Assembly (NCBI GenBank): GCA_958448515.1
Contig: CAUDEF010000004.1
Coordinates: forward strand, 69,182-133,181
Source of the DNA: an uncultured Phascolarctobacterium sp.
GTDB taxonomy: Bacteria > Bacillota > Negativicutes > Acidaminococcales > Acidaminococcaceae
Length of the DNA: 64,000 nucleotides
Direction of reading: 5' to 3'
Under the pieces are notes generated by a model, which did no database searches, was not told the origin of the DNA, and saw only the letters and a list, made by a program, of their open reading frames with translations. This document shows, in pieces, positions 23,390 through 32,915 of the stretch (its first letter is position 1; each line of letters starts with the position of its first letter). The translations under genes and the position numbers were made by a program.

Positions 23390-25917
23390 TTCTTATCTAG
23401 CTCCTTTTTGATGGCATTGTTAACACAGTCATGCAGTTTATCCATGCCATCAGTTACCTGTATTTCCATATTTAAAATATAAAGCGGAATTTTTCGGTCA
23501 GAGTAAATATACTCAGTAGGTATTTTTACCGCATCCTTAGCTGTAGTAATCATGGCCACAGCATTTTTTTTCTTTGCCAGATCTCCTATATACTGCATTT
23601 CCAGCATACCGTAATCATGATGATCAGGGTAGCGTACAGCCTCCAGAATGTTAAGACCTATGCTGGACAAAGTCTGTTCAAAGGATGAAGGATTACCGAT
23701 AGCAGAAAAGACCATAACATCCTTTCCCTGCAGTTCGCTTAAATCCTTGTAGCTTTGGGCAATCCCTTTATACCAGTCAGCAATCTCCACAAAATTTTTG
23801 GGATGATGAATACTCTCAATAATAGGAGCTCTGCTGTTATATTTGGCAATTGTTTTACGCAGCTGTATTCTGCTTAAAGCGCTGCTCTGATCAGTTTTGG
23901 TAAATAAGAACAGATCACCGCGGTCAAGATTCTCCAGTGGTTCGCGTAAAGTGCCACGCGGAAGCACGCATCCGTTGCCAAACATATTCAGCGTATCAAC
24001 CAGAACAATATCAAGATCTCTTTCCAGCTGCCAGTGCTGATAGCCATCATCCATGATTATAACTTCAGCCTGCATTTTTTCTACTGCATACTTACCTGTT
24101 ATAGCACGGTTTTTACCGATAATTACAGGAATGCCGGGAAGAGTTTTAGCCATCAGATATGCTTCATCACCGGCTTCATAAGCTGTCATATATATTTTTT
24201 CCCCATCAGAAACAACGCCAATGTCCTTGCCCCAATGAGAACGATAACCTCTGTTCAAAATTACTACGCGATAGCCAAGGTCCTTAATAATGCCTGCCAT
24301 TTTCTGGGCTGTAGGTGTTTTGCCTGTACCGCCTACGGTTATATTACCAATGGAAATTACACAGCAAGGAAGACGCTCGGGCTTTTTGATGCCTGACTTG
24401 TACAAAGACAGTTTAAAGCACACACCAAATTCGTATAAATACGACATGGAACGCAAAAATGCCAGCAAAACCCAGCCCATAAACGGTGTTTCCGGTCCAT
24501 GAGCAATCTGCAGAACATACTGTATAATTGCATCTCCATGACGCAGTCTGCCGCCGCCTTCATCAGTAAGGTTGCGTGTATTTACAGGATAAGATTTATA
24601 TTCCTTGGCCGGAACGGATGTAAGTTCAAGCAAATCCTTTAAATACTTGATACTGCGGACATCTGCACCGCGGTTTTCTTTTATTACCTGTAAAGAAGCA
24701 GCCCCCATTTTCTGACGGCGTTCATCGTTGCCGATAATATCCAGCATTTCTTTTGTCAGCTCACTGACATTATTGACCATTTTGCAGGCGCCAACTTTAC
24801 TGAGCAGAGCATAAGAATCCTTAAAGTTCTGCATATTGGGACCCACGAGAATAGGCTTAGCGTGTGCGGCAGGTTCCAGAACATTGTGTCCACCATGCTT
24901 GCTTAAAGAGCCTCCCACATAAACCACATCACCAACGGCATAAATACGTCCCAGTTCACCTATAGTGTCAAGCAAAATTACCGGATAATCTTTGCGGAGA
25001 TTTTCATGCTCCAGCATTTTTGACCTGTAGCCGGCTTCATAACCAAAATCTGCGGCAATTTTAGCAATTTCATCAGCACGAGCTGTTTTACGAGGAGCAA
25101 TTATCAATCTGGCTTCAGGATATTTTTCACGTACAGCTTTAAAAGCTTCCAAAACTGCTTTTTCCTCGGTTGGATGAGTGGAGCCTGCTACCACAATAGG
25201 ATAAGCATCACCAAGACTGAGTTCAGTTTTATATTTCTGTAAATCTTCAGCTGTTACTTCAGCATAAGTCTGATCAAATTTTGTATTGCCTGTAACGAAA
25301 ATCTTATCTGCTTCAGCACCAAGGTGCGCAATATAATCAGCATCAATGCTGGACTGCATGCAAAAGCGTGTTACGGTATTAAGCATATCCTCCCAGATGC
25401 CATACAGATAACGGTAACTTTTAACTGATTTCTCAGAAATACGACCGTTTACCATCATTACAGGAATATGGCGTTCACGAATGGCACGCAAAAAATTCGG
25501 CCACAGTTCTGTTTCTACCGGCATAAAAATACCCGGGTGAATACGTTTAACCATAGATTCTGCCACAAAAGGCAAGTCTAAAGGAAAATAAATTATGGCA
25601 TCGGCTTCAGGAATAATCTGCTTAGCCATATTATAGCCGCCTACAGTAAAGGCAGATACCAGAATCGGACGCTCAGGCATTTCTTTGCGAATCTGTTTTA
25701 CAAGAGGACTTGTTGCAACAATTTCGCCTACAGAAGCGCCATGTATCCAGATACAGTCTTTTTGAGCCACTTTGGCAATTTCTTCTTCTTCAACATGACC
25801 AAAGCTCTGTCTGAAACGGCGTTTAAAGCCATCTTCTGTTATAAGCCGGTAGGTGTAATAAGGAATTACAAAAAACACCAGGGCTATTAAAATGATTATA
25901 TTATAGAGAAAATACAT
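23386..25917 (-). CDS. waaA-lpxK: Fused KDO transferase and lipid A 4'-kinase (WaaA-LpxK)
   Basis: An 843-residue bifunctional protein. Residues 1 to about 430 are WaaA/KdtA: an N-terminal membrane helix, WIHGASVGEIVATSPL, MPVETELWPNFL, VAGSTHPTEE and GGSLSKHGGHNVLEPA. Residues about 465-843 are LpxK: Walker A GGTGKT near residue 528 and the DDGYQHWQLERDLDI motif near 622. LpxK phosphorylates the disaccharide at 4' to make lipid IVA and WaaA then adds KDO, so the fusion joins consecutive steps on the cytosolic face. No stop or frameshift separates the halves. I infer the fusion is real rather than an assembly join, because codon use and frame are continuous. Confidence 0.93.
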   Translation of the reverse strand: MYFLYNIIILIALVFFVIPYYTYRLITEDGFKRRFRQSFGHVEEEEIAKVAQKDCIWIHGASVGEIVATSPLVKQIRKEMPERPILVSAFTVGGYNMAKQIIPEADAIIYFPLDLPFVAESMVKRIHPGIFMPVETELWPNFLRAIRERHIPVMMVNGRISEKSVKSYRYLYGIWEDMLNTVTRFCMQSSIDADYIAHLGAEADKIFVTGNTKFDQTYAEVTAEDLQKYKTELSLGDAYPIVVAGSTHPTEEKAVLEAFKAVREKYPEARLIIAPRKTARADEIAKIAADFGYEAGYRSKMLEHENLRKDYPVILLDTIGELGRIYAVGDVVYVGGSLSKHGGHNVLEPAAHAKPILVGPNMQNFKDSYALLSKVGACKMVNNVSELTKEMLDIIGNDERRQKMGAASLQVIKENRGADVRSIKYLKDLLELTSVPAKEYKSYPVNTRNLTDEGGGRLRHGDAIIQYVLQIAHGPETPFMGWVLLAFLRSMSYLYEFGVCFKLSLYKSGIKKPERLPCCVISIGNITVGGTGKTPTAQKMAGIIKDLGYRVVILNRGYRSHWGKDIGVVSDGEKIYMTAYEAGDEAYLMAKTLPGIPVIIGKNRAITGKYAVEKMQAEVIIMDDGYQHWQLERDLDIVLVDTLNMFGNGCVLPRGTLREPLENLDRGDLFLFTKTDQSSALSRIQLRKTIAKYNSRAPIIESIHHPKNFVEIADWYKGIAQSYKDLSELQGKDVMVFSAIGNPSSFEQTLSSIGLNILEAVRYPDHHDYGMLEMQYIGDLAKKKNAVAMITTAKDAVKIPTEYIYSDRKIPLYILNMEIQVTDGMDKLHDCVNNAIKKELDKK

Positions 25918-25925
25918 AAACTACC

Positions 25926-27659
25926 TCATTTATCCTCTTTACTGCGATACTGAATTTTATACAAGTGAGCATATAGACCATCTTTAGCTATTAATTCATC
26001 ATGGCTGCCTTCTTCAACAAGAGAGCCATCTTCCAATACGAGAATTTTATCAGCATTTTTAATCGTAGAAAGTCTGTGAGCAATAACAAAAGAAGTTCTT
26101 CCTACCATTAATCTGTCCAGAGCTTCCTGTACTACACGTTCGCTCTCGGTATCAAGAGCAGAAGTAGCTTCATCCAAAATCAGAATCTGAGGATTTTTCA
26201 ATATTGCGCGGGCAATAGAAATACGCTGACGCTGGCCTCCTGAAATATTCACGCCGCGATCCCCCAGCATGGTCTCATAACCATTGGGAAGTTCCATAAT
26301 AAAATTATGTGCATTAGCAGCCTTGGCTGCAGCTTCAACTTCTTCTTTCGTAGCATCAAGACGTCCATAAAGAATATTATCATACACACTGCCGTTAAAA
26401 AGCATTGTTTCCTGAGGAACTATACCCACCTGCTCGCGTAAAGAGTTTAGTGTAACATTTCTTATGTCATGACCATCAATTTTTATACTGCCTGAAGTAA
26501 TATCGTAAAAGCGCGGCAGTAAGCTGGCAATGGTTGATTTTCCGGCACCGGAAGGACCAACAATCGCAACAACCTTACCTGGCGGAACATTAAAAGAAAG
26601 ATTCTTCAATACAACTTCATCTTTGTTGTAAGCAAAAGAAACATCTTTAAACTCAACATGACCATGAATCTGCTTCAAAGTATCAGCATTCTCAACCTCT
26701 TTAATTTTTTCTTCCATATCGAGAATACTAAAAACACGATCGCCTGCAGCCAAAGCCTGCTGAATACTTGCTACAACTTTAGTCAAGCGTTTAATGGGAT
26801 TGGCAATATTTACCGCATACACCAGAAAAGCTACTAACGCACCGGCAGTAATATCTCCCTCTATAACACTGCTGCCTCCATACCACATTACAATGGTAAC
26901 TCCGATAGCAGCAACAAATTCAACAGTAGGTGTCAGTAAAGCGTTGAGTTTGATATTTTTCATATTGGCATAAAAATTGGTTTGATTTTGTGCGTCAAAT
27001 TTATCTATCTCATAGTCCTCTCTGCAAAAAGATTTTACAACCCTTGCAGAAGCAACAACTTCCTGCAGAATAGAGGTAAGTTCTGCTGTACAGGCCTGTA
27101 TATGACCGCCATTTTTTCTGATTTTTTTACCGAAAAACTTCATGAACCACAATACTACGGGCATTGTGCAGAAGGTAAACAAAGTAAGCTTCCAGTCCAG
27201 CCACAGCATAGCCATAATACTGCCAACAAGGATCAATCCCTCTGTAACAAATTCAACAGCTCTGTCAACCATGGCACTCTGCAATGCAGCAACGTCATTA
27301 GTTACGTAACTCATAATAGTACCTGTTTTATTCTTATCATAAAATGACATACTCAGACGCTGCATTTTTCTGAAGATATCTCCTCTGATATCTATGACCA
27401 CCTTCTGTCCTACCCAGCTCATCAGATAAGATTGACCATAGAAAAATCCTCCGCGGATAATAAATACTATAATAATACTCAGCGCTATAATGTTAAGCAT
27501 TACCATGTCCTTCTGAACCAGAACCTTATCTACTACATCTTTTATTATCCAGGGCAAATACAAATTACAGCCAGCTGCCAGACAGGTACATAATACAGCC
27601 AGTAATAATCTGTGCATATACGGTTTTACATATTTTAAAAGTCTCAGATATAAATTCAT
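25926..27659 (-). CDS. msbA: Lipid A flippase MsbA (ABC exporter)
   Basis: A 577-residue half-transporter: six TM helices (about 15-300), then an ATPase domain with Walker A GPSGAGKST near 371, ISGGQRQRISIARAI, ILDEATSALDTESE and AHRLSTI. It flips core-lipid A across the inner membrane. Its start overlaps the lpxB stop (ATGA). Neighbours make it MsbA rather than a drug exporter. Confidence 0.93.
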   Translation of the reverse strand: MNLYLRLLKYVKPYMHRLLLAVLCTCLAAGCNLYLPWIIKDVVDKVLVQKDMVMLNIIALSIIIVFIIRGGFFYGQSYLMSWVGQKVVIDIRGDIFRKMQRLSMSFYDKNKTGTIMSYVTNDVAALQSAMVDRAVEFVTEGLILVGSIMAMLWLDWKLTLFTFCTMPVVLWFMKFFGKKIRKNGGHIQACTAELTSILQEVVASARVVKSFCREDYEIDKFDAQNQTNFYANMKNIKLNALLTPTVEFVAAIGVTIVMWYGGSSVIEGDITAGALVAFLVYAVNIANPIKRLTKVVASIQQALAAGDRVFSILDMEEKIKEVENADTLKQIHGHVEFKDVSFAYNKDEVVLKNLSFNVPPGKVVAIVGPSGAGKSTIASLLPRFYDITSGSIKIDGHDIRNVTLNSLREQVGIVPQETMLFNGSVYDNILYGRLDATKEEVEAAAKAANAHNFIMELPNGYETMLGDRGVNISGGQRQRISIARAILKNPQILILDEATSALDTESERVVQEALDRLMVGRTSFVIAHRLSTIKNADKILVLEDGSLVEEGSHDELIAKDGLYAHLYKIQYRSKEDK

Positions 27660-28792
27660 TTTTTCTCCTCAGCTAACTCTAATACTAACCTTGCCACACG
27701 TTCTACAGCTCCGGGCTCACCCAGTCTCTCTTTAACGTATTCAAGATCTTTATGCATCTGTGCATTTCTTTCCGGCTGCAAAAGCGCTATTGCTTCTTCT
27801 GCAACTTTGGCAGGAGTAAAATTCTCCTGTAAAAGTTCGGGTAAAATATGCCTGCCGGCAACAATATTCGGAAGACCAATATCAGGAATATTAATTACCA
27901 GACGGGCAATAAAAGCAGTAACAGGCGAAGTTTTATAAACAATAACACTTCCAAGCCCGCACAGCGCAGCTTCCAAAGTTACTGTTCCGCTGGTAGCCAG
28001 CGCCAGATCAGCAACACTGAACAAATCATAGTTATGTCCTTCTGTAATTCTGACCTTAACACCAGAAGCCTTAATCTTATCCTCCAGCATACTTAAAGGA
28101 ATAGTGCCTGCTCTTGGCATGGTAAAATCAACCTCGGGCATTTTTCCCTGAATAATCTTAGCCGCTGCCAGCAATGTAGGAAGCATTTTTTCAATTTCCA
28201 TCAGACGGCTTCCAGGCATCAGCAAAATAAGCTTTCTGCCGGGCTTTTTACCGGCAAATGACTCTGCCTCAGATCTGCTTAAAGAAGGTTTAACAATATC
28301 AACCAGCGGATGACCTACAAACACAGTATCTGCTCCCGCTTTATGATATACATCATATTCAAAAGGGAATATAGCAGCTACTTTATCAACTATTTGGGCC
28401 ACCTTTTTTGCACGGCTCTTATGCCATGCCCAGGCAGACGGACTGATATATGAAACAACAGGAATACCTTTATCATGAGCCAGTTTAGCCAGTTTCATAT
28501 TAAATCCGGGATAATCTACTACTACAAGACAGTCCGGTTTTCTCTCATCCATTACTTTAGCAAATTCACTGCGCAGTTTAAACAAAGCAGGCAGTTTTTT
28601 GATAACCTCAACAAATCCCATTACACCGTGGTCTTTAATATCAAATAATACTTCGCCGCCAGCTTTGCGCAAAGCATCGCCGCCCATACCAAAAACTTCG
28701 GCATCTTTATTTATTTTTTTTATAGCAGCAGTAACAGCTGCCGCATGTATATCACCTGAAGCTTCACCTGCAGATATCAGAATTTTAGTCAT
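27656..28792 (-). CDS. lpxB: Lipid-A-disaccharide synthase LpxB
   Basis: About 378 residues: the start segment ILISAGEASGDIHAA, VDYPGFNMKLA, YISPSAWAWHKSR and LMPGSRLMEIE are LpxB signatures. It joins lipid X and UDP-diacylglucosamine. The ATG at 28792 has AAGGTG upstream. First gene after the internal terminator, with a possible own promoter at 28857. Confidence 0.96.
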   Translation of the reverse strand: MTKILISAGEASGDIHAAAVTAAIKKINKDAEVFGMGGDALRKAGGEVLFDIKDHGVMGFVEVIKKLPALFKLRSEFAKVMDERKPDCLVVVDYPGFNMKLAKLAHDKGIPVVSYISPSAWAWHKSRAKKVAQIVDKVAAIFPFEYDVYHKAGADTVFVGHPLVDIVKPSLSRSEAESFAGKKPGRKLILLMPGSRLMEIEKMLPTLLAAAKIIQGKMPEVDFTMPRAGTIPLSMLEDKIKASGVKVRITEGHNYDLFSVADLALATSGTVTLEAALCGLGSVIVYKTSPVTAFIARLVINIPDIGLPNIVAGRHILPELLQENFTPAKVAEEAIALLQPERNAQMHKDLEYVKERLGEPGAVERVARLVLELAEEKK

Positions 28793-28856
28793 GGTCAAAC
28801 ACCTTTTCTCAATCTTTTATGTACAATCTAAAAAAGTCTACAACATTTCATTGTAT

Positions 28857-28862
28857 ATTATA
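28857..28862 (-). promoter_or_regulatory. Possible -10 of the lpxB operon
   Basis: TATAAT on the minus strand lies just past the terminator stem at 28867-28896, followed by TATACAAT. No good -35 is seen, so support is partial. Confidence 0.4.
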
Positions 28863-28866
28863 ACAT

Positions 28867-28896
28867 AAAAAGCGACCAACAATACTGTTGGTCGCT
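28867..28896 (-). terminator. Terminator after lpxI
   Basis: AGCGACCAACA-ATAC-TGTTGGTCGCT with a T5 tail on the minus strand. It divides the envelope cluster into two transcription blocks. Confidence 0.9.
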
Positions 28897-28921
28897 ATAA
28901 AAATGAAATTTTTATGTTAAT

Positions 28922-29728
28922 TTATTTAACTAAAATTGTGATATTATTAGCGTCAGCCATAGCTATAGTCTTTTCACGGTCAACAATCAAAGTGTTTCCC
29001 GCTTCAATTACAATACCAGTTGCACCGGCATGGATCATAGACTCCATAGTTTTCGTTCCAAAACCGGGAATATCAAAACGCTGATCCTGTGAAGGCTTGG
29101 CAGCTTTGGCAACTATAACGCCGCCCTTACCAAGAAATCCTCCGCGTAAAATGCAGGCATCAGTTCCTTCAATGGCCTCTACAGCCATTACAGCACGATT
29201 TTTTACAACAACGGTCTGTCCTATATCAAGTCCGCCAATAGCTTTAGCCATAGCAAAACCAAATTCCATATCAGCAAGCTCTGCCTCAGTAGGCTTACGC
29301 TTTGTCAGCACACCCGGCTGCGGCAAAAGCGGTCTGATCATCTCGGTCTGATCCATAACATGAATTCCATCACCTTCAAGTTCCTTAACTATAGCATTCA
29401 TGATAGTATCATCTTTACGATCAGGAATAGTCGCCAGAATTTTAATAGCCCTCAGATCAGGTACAATCTTTCCGGCTTTATATAAAACTTCTTTAGTAAC
29501 CTTGCCAATCATTGTAACCTTTGTTACGCGATGCTTTTTCAAAGTTGAAATAATCTTGCCTATTTTGCCGATATTTATATCATAATAGTAGTCTGCATAC
29601 GCAGAAAGTTCTTCATCTATATCAGGAACTACACCAATAGCAACAACTTCGTACCCCTGCTCTTTGGCAGACTTTGCCACTTCAACAGGCAGATGCCCGA
29701 TTCCTGATAAAATTCCTATAATTTTCAT
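28922..29728 (-). CDS. lpxI: UDP-2,3-diacylglucosamine pyrophosphatase LpxI
   Basis: A 268-residue DUF1009-family protein: IGILSGIGHLPVEVAKSA at the start, TMIGKVTKE in the middle, and the C-terminal catalytic region MIHAGATGIVIEAGNTLIVD. LpxI makes lipid X by a mechanism different from LpxH; no LpxH is seen. GAGGATA precedes the ATG; 4 bp separate it from lpxA. Confidence 0.94.
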   Translation of the reverse strand: MKIIGILSGIGHLPVEVAKSAKEQGYEVVAIGVVPDIDEELSAYADYYYDINIGKIGKIISTLKKHRVTKVTMIGKVTKEVLYKAGKIVPDLRAIKILATIPDRKDDTIMNAIVKELEGDGIHVMDQTEMIRPLLPQPGVLTKRKPTEAELADMEFGFAMAKAIGGLDIGQTVVVKNRAVMAVEAIEGTDACILRGGFLGKGGVIVAKAAKPSQDQRFDIPGFGTKTMESMIHAGATGIVIEAGNTLIVDREKTIAMADANNITILVK

Positions 29729-29732
29729 TAAC

Positions 29733-30539
29733 TTATCCTCTGCGGGTACGAATAATACCGCGTTCTACATTACGCAGGAAACGCAGTAAATGTTCTACCG
29801 GTTCACAGCTGTCCAGTTCCTGCTCCATAGCAGCAATAGCTTCCTGCAAAGGCAAGCCACTGTGATAGAGAATGCGGAAAGCCTTTTTCAGCTGACTGCG
29901 CTCTTCAGCAGGCATACCTGCTCTGGAAAGACCTACGCTGTTTAAACCGGATACCAAAGCTGGGTCACCGGCAACAATCATAAACGGAGGTACATCCTGT
30001 GCCACACGCGCCATACCGCCAATCATTACATTGCGGCCAATTTTACAGAACTGATGCACAGCAGACAAACCGCCAATTACAGCACGATCCTCTACAATAA
30101 CATGTCCTGCAAGAGTAGCCACATTAGACATAATAACATTGCTGCCCACAATGCAGTTGTGAGCAACATGGGTATAAGCCATCATTAAAATATTATTGCC
30201 AATGCGGGTTTCATTACCTTCGCCGGTAGCTCTGTTAACAGTGCAGCATTCCCTGAACACACAGCCATCACCGATAATAGTATAAGATTTTTCACCTTCA
30301 AATTTAAGATCCTGCGGCTCTGCACCAATAGAACAACCAGGGAAAAACTTACAGTTTTTGCCAACAGTTGTATATCTGTGAATAACCGCATGAGGACCTA
30401 TTTCGCAGCCATCACCAATAACAGTATCTTCATCAATTACAGCATACGGTCCTATTTTTACACCTTTTCCAATGACAGCACCAGGATGAACTATTGCTGT
30501 TTCATGTATCTCACAATCAGGTCTCATAACCGAACTCAT
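29733..30539 (-). CDS. lpxA: UDP-GlcNAc O-acyltransferase LpxA
   Basis: About 268 residues of left-handed beta-helix hexapeptide repeats (IVHPGAVIGKGVKIGPYAVI), catalytic His in MAYTHVAHNC, and the C-terminal helical domain (LSRAGMPAEERSQLKKAFRILY). First committed lipid A step. The ATG at 30539 is preceded by GAGGAG; a GTG at 30548 is less likely. A palindrome at 30557-30574 lies right before it. Confidence 0.96.
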   Translation of the reverse strand: MSSVMRPDCEIHETAIVHPGAVIGKGVKIGPYAVIDEDTVIGDGCEIGPHAVIHRYTTVGKNCKFFPGCSIGAEPQDLKFEGEKSYTIIGDGCVFRECCTVNRATGEGNETRIGNNILMMAYTHVAHNCIVGSNVIMSNVATLAGHVIVEDRAVIGGLSAVHQFCKIGRNVMIGGMARVAQDVPPFMIVAGDPALVSGLNSVGLSRAGMPAEERSQLKKAFRILYHSGLPLQEAIAAMEQELDSCEPVEHLLRFLRNVERGIIRTRRG

Positions 30540-30556
30540 ATTTCCCACTCCTCTGT

Positions 30557-30632
30557 TTTAATCGTACGATTAAACAACAAAACATAAATATATTTATAAA
30601 GTCTTCTTACATCTCTTTTTTTAACCTGTCAA
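30557..30632 (-). promoter_or_regulatory. Candidate internal promoter and operator before lpxA
   Basis: A perfect 18-bp palindrome TTTAATCGTACGATTAAA lies at 30557-30574, 18 bp before the lpxA start. Upstream on the minus strand a consensus TTGACA (30627-30632) and weak TAAGAA (30604-30609) are 17 bp apart. The 176-bp gap is unusual in this otherwise tight operon. The regulator is unknown. Confidence 0.55.
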
Positions 30633-30715
30633 ATTCGGTTATTTTTTCTAATTACAAGCCTTTAACTTCCTAAATCACTATATTTCGCATTTATTCAGCG
30701 TTTTTTATTAAATTA

Positions 30716-31156
30716 TCAGTTTTTAGGGTCCATGATTGCAAAAGTACAGTCACACTCGCAAGCAACAGAGCCATCAACTTTACCTTCACAGTGAATAACA
30801 CCCATATTGCCGCGAATTTTAACAACTTCAGCAGTAGTTACAACCTGATCACCAGGGACAACCTGTCTGCGGAAACGTACATTATCAATCTTGCCGAAAA
30901 CAGCAATTTTACCGCGATTTTCTTCAGGATAAAGCATTGCTACGCCGCCAACCTGAGCCATAGCCTCTATAAGCAAAACACCGGGCATAATCGGTTCATT
31001 TGGGAAATGTCCTAAAAACTGCATTTCGTTGGCAGTAATATTTTTTATGCCAACTGCTCTTTTCATGGGTTCAAGTTCCAAAATACGATCTACCAGCAGC
31101 ATCGGATAACGGTGGGGTAAAATCTTTTTAATTTCATTAATATCAAGCACTGTCAT
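30716..31156 (-). CDS. fabZ: 3-hydroxyacyl-ACP dehydratase FabZ
   Basis: A 146-residue hot-dog enzyme. The active-site helix [20 protein letters not shown] carries His and Glu. It dehydrates hydroxyacyl-ACP for fatty acid synthesis and competes with LpxA/LpxD for substrate, hence its usual linkage to lpx genes. Its start overlaps the lpxC stop. Confidence 0.96.
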   Translation of the reverse strand: MTVLDINEIKKILPHRYPMLLVDRILELEPMKRAVGIKNITANEMQFLGHFPNEPIMPGVLLIEAMAQVGGVAMLYPEENRGKIAVFGKIDNVRFRRQVVPGDQVVTTAEVVKIRGNMGVIHCEGKVDGSVACECDCTFAIMDPKN

Positions 31157-32001
31157 TATTTTTCCTCCCTTAATCTGTAAGCTTGTATTTGTTTTGCAAT
31201 ATCTGCATTAAAAGCATGTCCTGTTTTAACTGCAATTACATGTGCTTTTATTGGTCCCAATAAATACAGATCTCCAATAGCATCAAGTATTTTATGACGA
31301 ATAAGCTCATTTTCAAATCTGGGAACGGACAAAATTGTTTCCTTATCAAATACAACTACATTTTCCAGACTTCCGCCCAGTCCAAGTCCCATTTTACGCA
31401 GCATATCCAGTTCTTCCATAAATGCTACAGTTCTTGCAGGCATAATTTCCTTAAGGAAACTTTCTTTGTCCAGTTCTATATCAAAATACTGAGTTCCCAG
31501 CAACGGGTGTTTATTGATAGATGTAAAGGAAATTCTGTATCCATCATAAGGAAGGACAGTAATGTATCTGTCACCATCATATACAGAAAAAGCTTTATCT
31601 ACCTTGTATACTTCTCTTTCTGCATCCTGAGCAACAATACCTGCCTCTTCAAGCAGTTCGCAGAAAACTTTGGCACTGCCATCTGTTACAGGAGGTTCAG
31701 GTGATGACATTTCAATACGAATATTGTCTACAGCCATCATAGACAGCGCTCCCATTAAGTGCTCTACAGTAAAAACTTCCGCACCATTACTGCTCAAGGT
31801 AGTGGCCTTTACAGTTGAACTGACATTTTCCGGTCTTGCTTCAATTTCCGGTGCACCCGGCAAGTCTGTTCTTATGAAAACTATTCCGCTGTTAACTGCA
31901 CCTGGTTTTAAAGTCATTACAACTTCCTTGCCTGAATGCAGTCCAATACCTGAATAAGTAACAGATTTAGCAATAGTGTGCTGCATGTTATTCTCAGTCA
32001 T
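31156..32001 (-). CDS. lpxC: UDP-3-O-acyl-GlcNAc deacetylase LpxC
   Basis: 281 residues: zinc ligand region TVEHLMGAL, the [10 protein letters not shown] loop, and the [15 protein letters not shown] motif with the second His and Asp. Committed, often proteolytically regulated step. AAAGGAGG precedes the ATG. Not fused to FabZ, unlike in Bacteroidetes. Confidence 0.96.
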   Translation of the reverse strand: MTENNMQHTIAKSVTYSGIGLHSGKEVVMTLKPGAVNSGIVFIRTDLPGAPEIEARPENVSSTVKATTLSSNGAEVFTVEHLMGALSMMAVDNIRIEMSSPEPPVTDGSAKVFCELLEEAGIVAQDAEREVYKVDKAFSVYDGDRYITVLPYDGYRISFTSINKHPLLGTQYFDIELDKESFLKEIMPARTVAFMEELDMLRKMGLGLGGSLENVVVFDKETILSVPRFENELIRHKILDAIGDLYLLGPIKAHVIAVKTGHAFNADIAKQIQAYRLREEK

Positions 32002-32013
32002 AATACGCCTCCT

Positions 32014-32898
32014 TTATTTTTTAAATCTTTTTTTACCATCTTTCCAGCGGTCATGTACCCAAAACCACATTTCCGGCTGGCTGATGATCTCGTGTTCCAA
32101 AATAGTTACCATTTCCCTGGTAACCTGATAAAAATCCTGTTCTTTATCCTTTGTTTTTGGTGTATACAAAGGCGGATAAATTTTAGCTGTGCATGTACCA
32201 TCTTCATTATTGTGCAGAAAAATCGGCAGAATGGGAGAACCATATATTCTTGATAAAGCCGCTGCACCAAGAGGGATAACTGATTTTTTCCCAAAAAGAT
32301 TGATTTCCACACCGTCATCATTAGTATCCTGATCATACAAAACACCCAGCAGATGTTTTTCTCTGAGCATTCTGCTGATCGCAAGCAGCCCGCTTTCACC
32401 TCTGTTATAGGCTACTTTCTGTCCTACCAGCTGACGATATTCGTTGATAAATTTATCCATGTGGCTGTTATTTTGCTTACGGGTAATTGAGAGCATCGGA
32501 TATCCATGCAAAGCTACTGTAGCTCCCAAAAGTTCCCAGTTGCCATAATGGCCTGTAGCCATTATTACACCCTTGTTAAGCTTATATGCAGCATCCAGAT
32601 ATTCTAATCCTTCAACTTTAACCAGCTCATTAATATTATCTTTATTCAGAAGAGGAAAACGCATAACTTCTACAATCATACGGCCAAAACGTTTTAAACT
32701 GTCATTGGCAATCTGCTCTGCTCTCTCTTCACCGACACCAAGACACTCCATAACATTGGCCTTAGCCATTTCCATTCTCCATTTTGGTACTGCCAAAAGT
32801 GCAACACTGCCCAAAAATTTAGCAGCCAGACTTCTGATAAATTTAGGTGATATGCACATCACCCAGCTGAACAATTTAACTATATAATAACCTAACAT
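32014..32898 (-). CDS. Lipid A late acyltransferase (LpxL/HtrB family), second copy
   Basis: A 294-residue paralogue of 19403-20299 with the H-x4-D motif TGHYGNWELLGA and GVLYDQDTNDDG and SPILPIF motifs. It probably adds the other secondary acyl chain (LpxM-like), but order and chain length cannot be told from sequence. Lies between lpxD and lpxC. Confidence 0.9.
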   Translation of the reverse strand: MLGYYIVKLFSWVMCISPKFIRSLAAKFLGSVALLAVPKWRMEMAKANVMECLGVGEERAEQIANDSLKRFGRMIVEVMRFPLLNKDNINELVKVEGLEYLDAAYKLNKGVIMATGHYGNWELLGATVALHGYPMLSITRKQNNSHMDKFINEYRQLVGQKVAYNRGESGLLAISRMLREKHLLGVLYDQDTNDDGVEINLFGKKSVIPLGAAALSRIYGSPILPIFLHNNEDGTCTAKIYPPLYTPKTKDKEQDFYQVTREMVTILEHEIISQPEMWFWVHDRWKDGKKRFKK

Positions 32899-32915
32899 AA
32901 AATACCACCGTCAGC

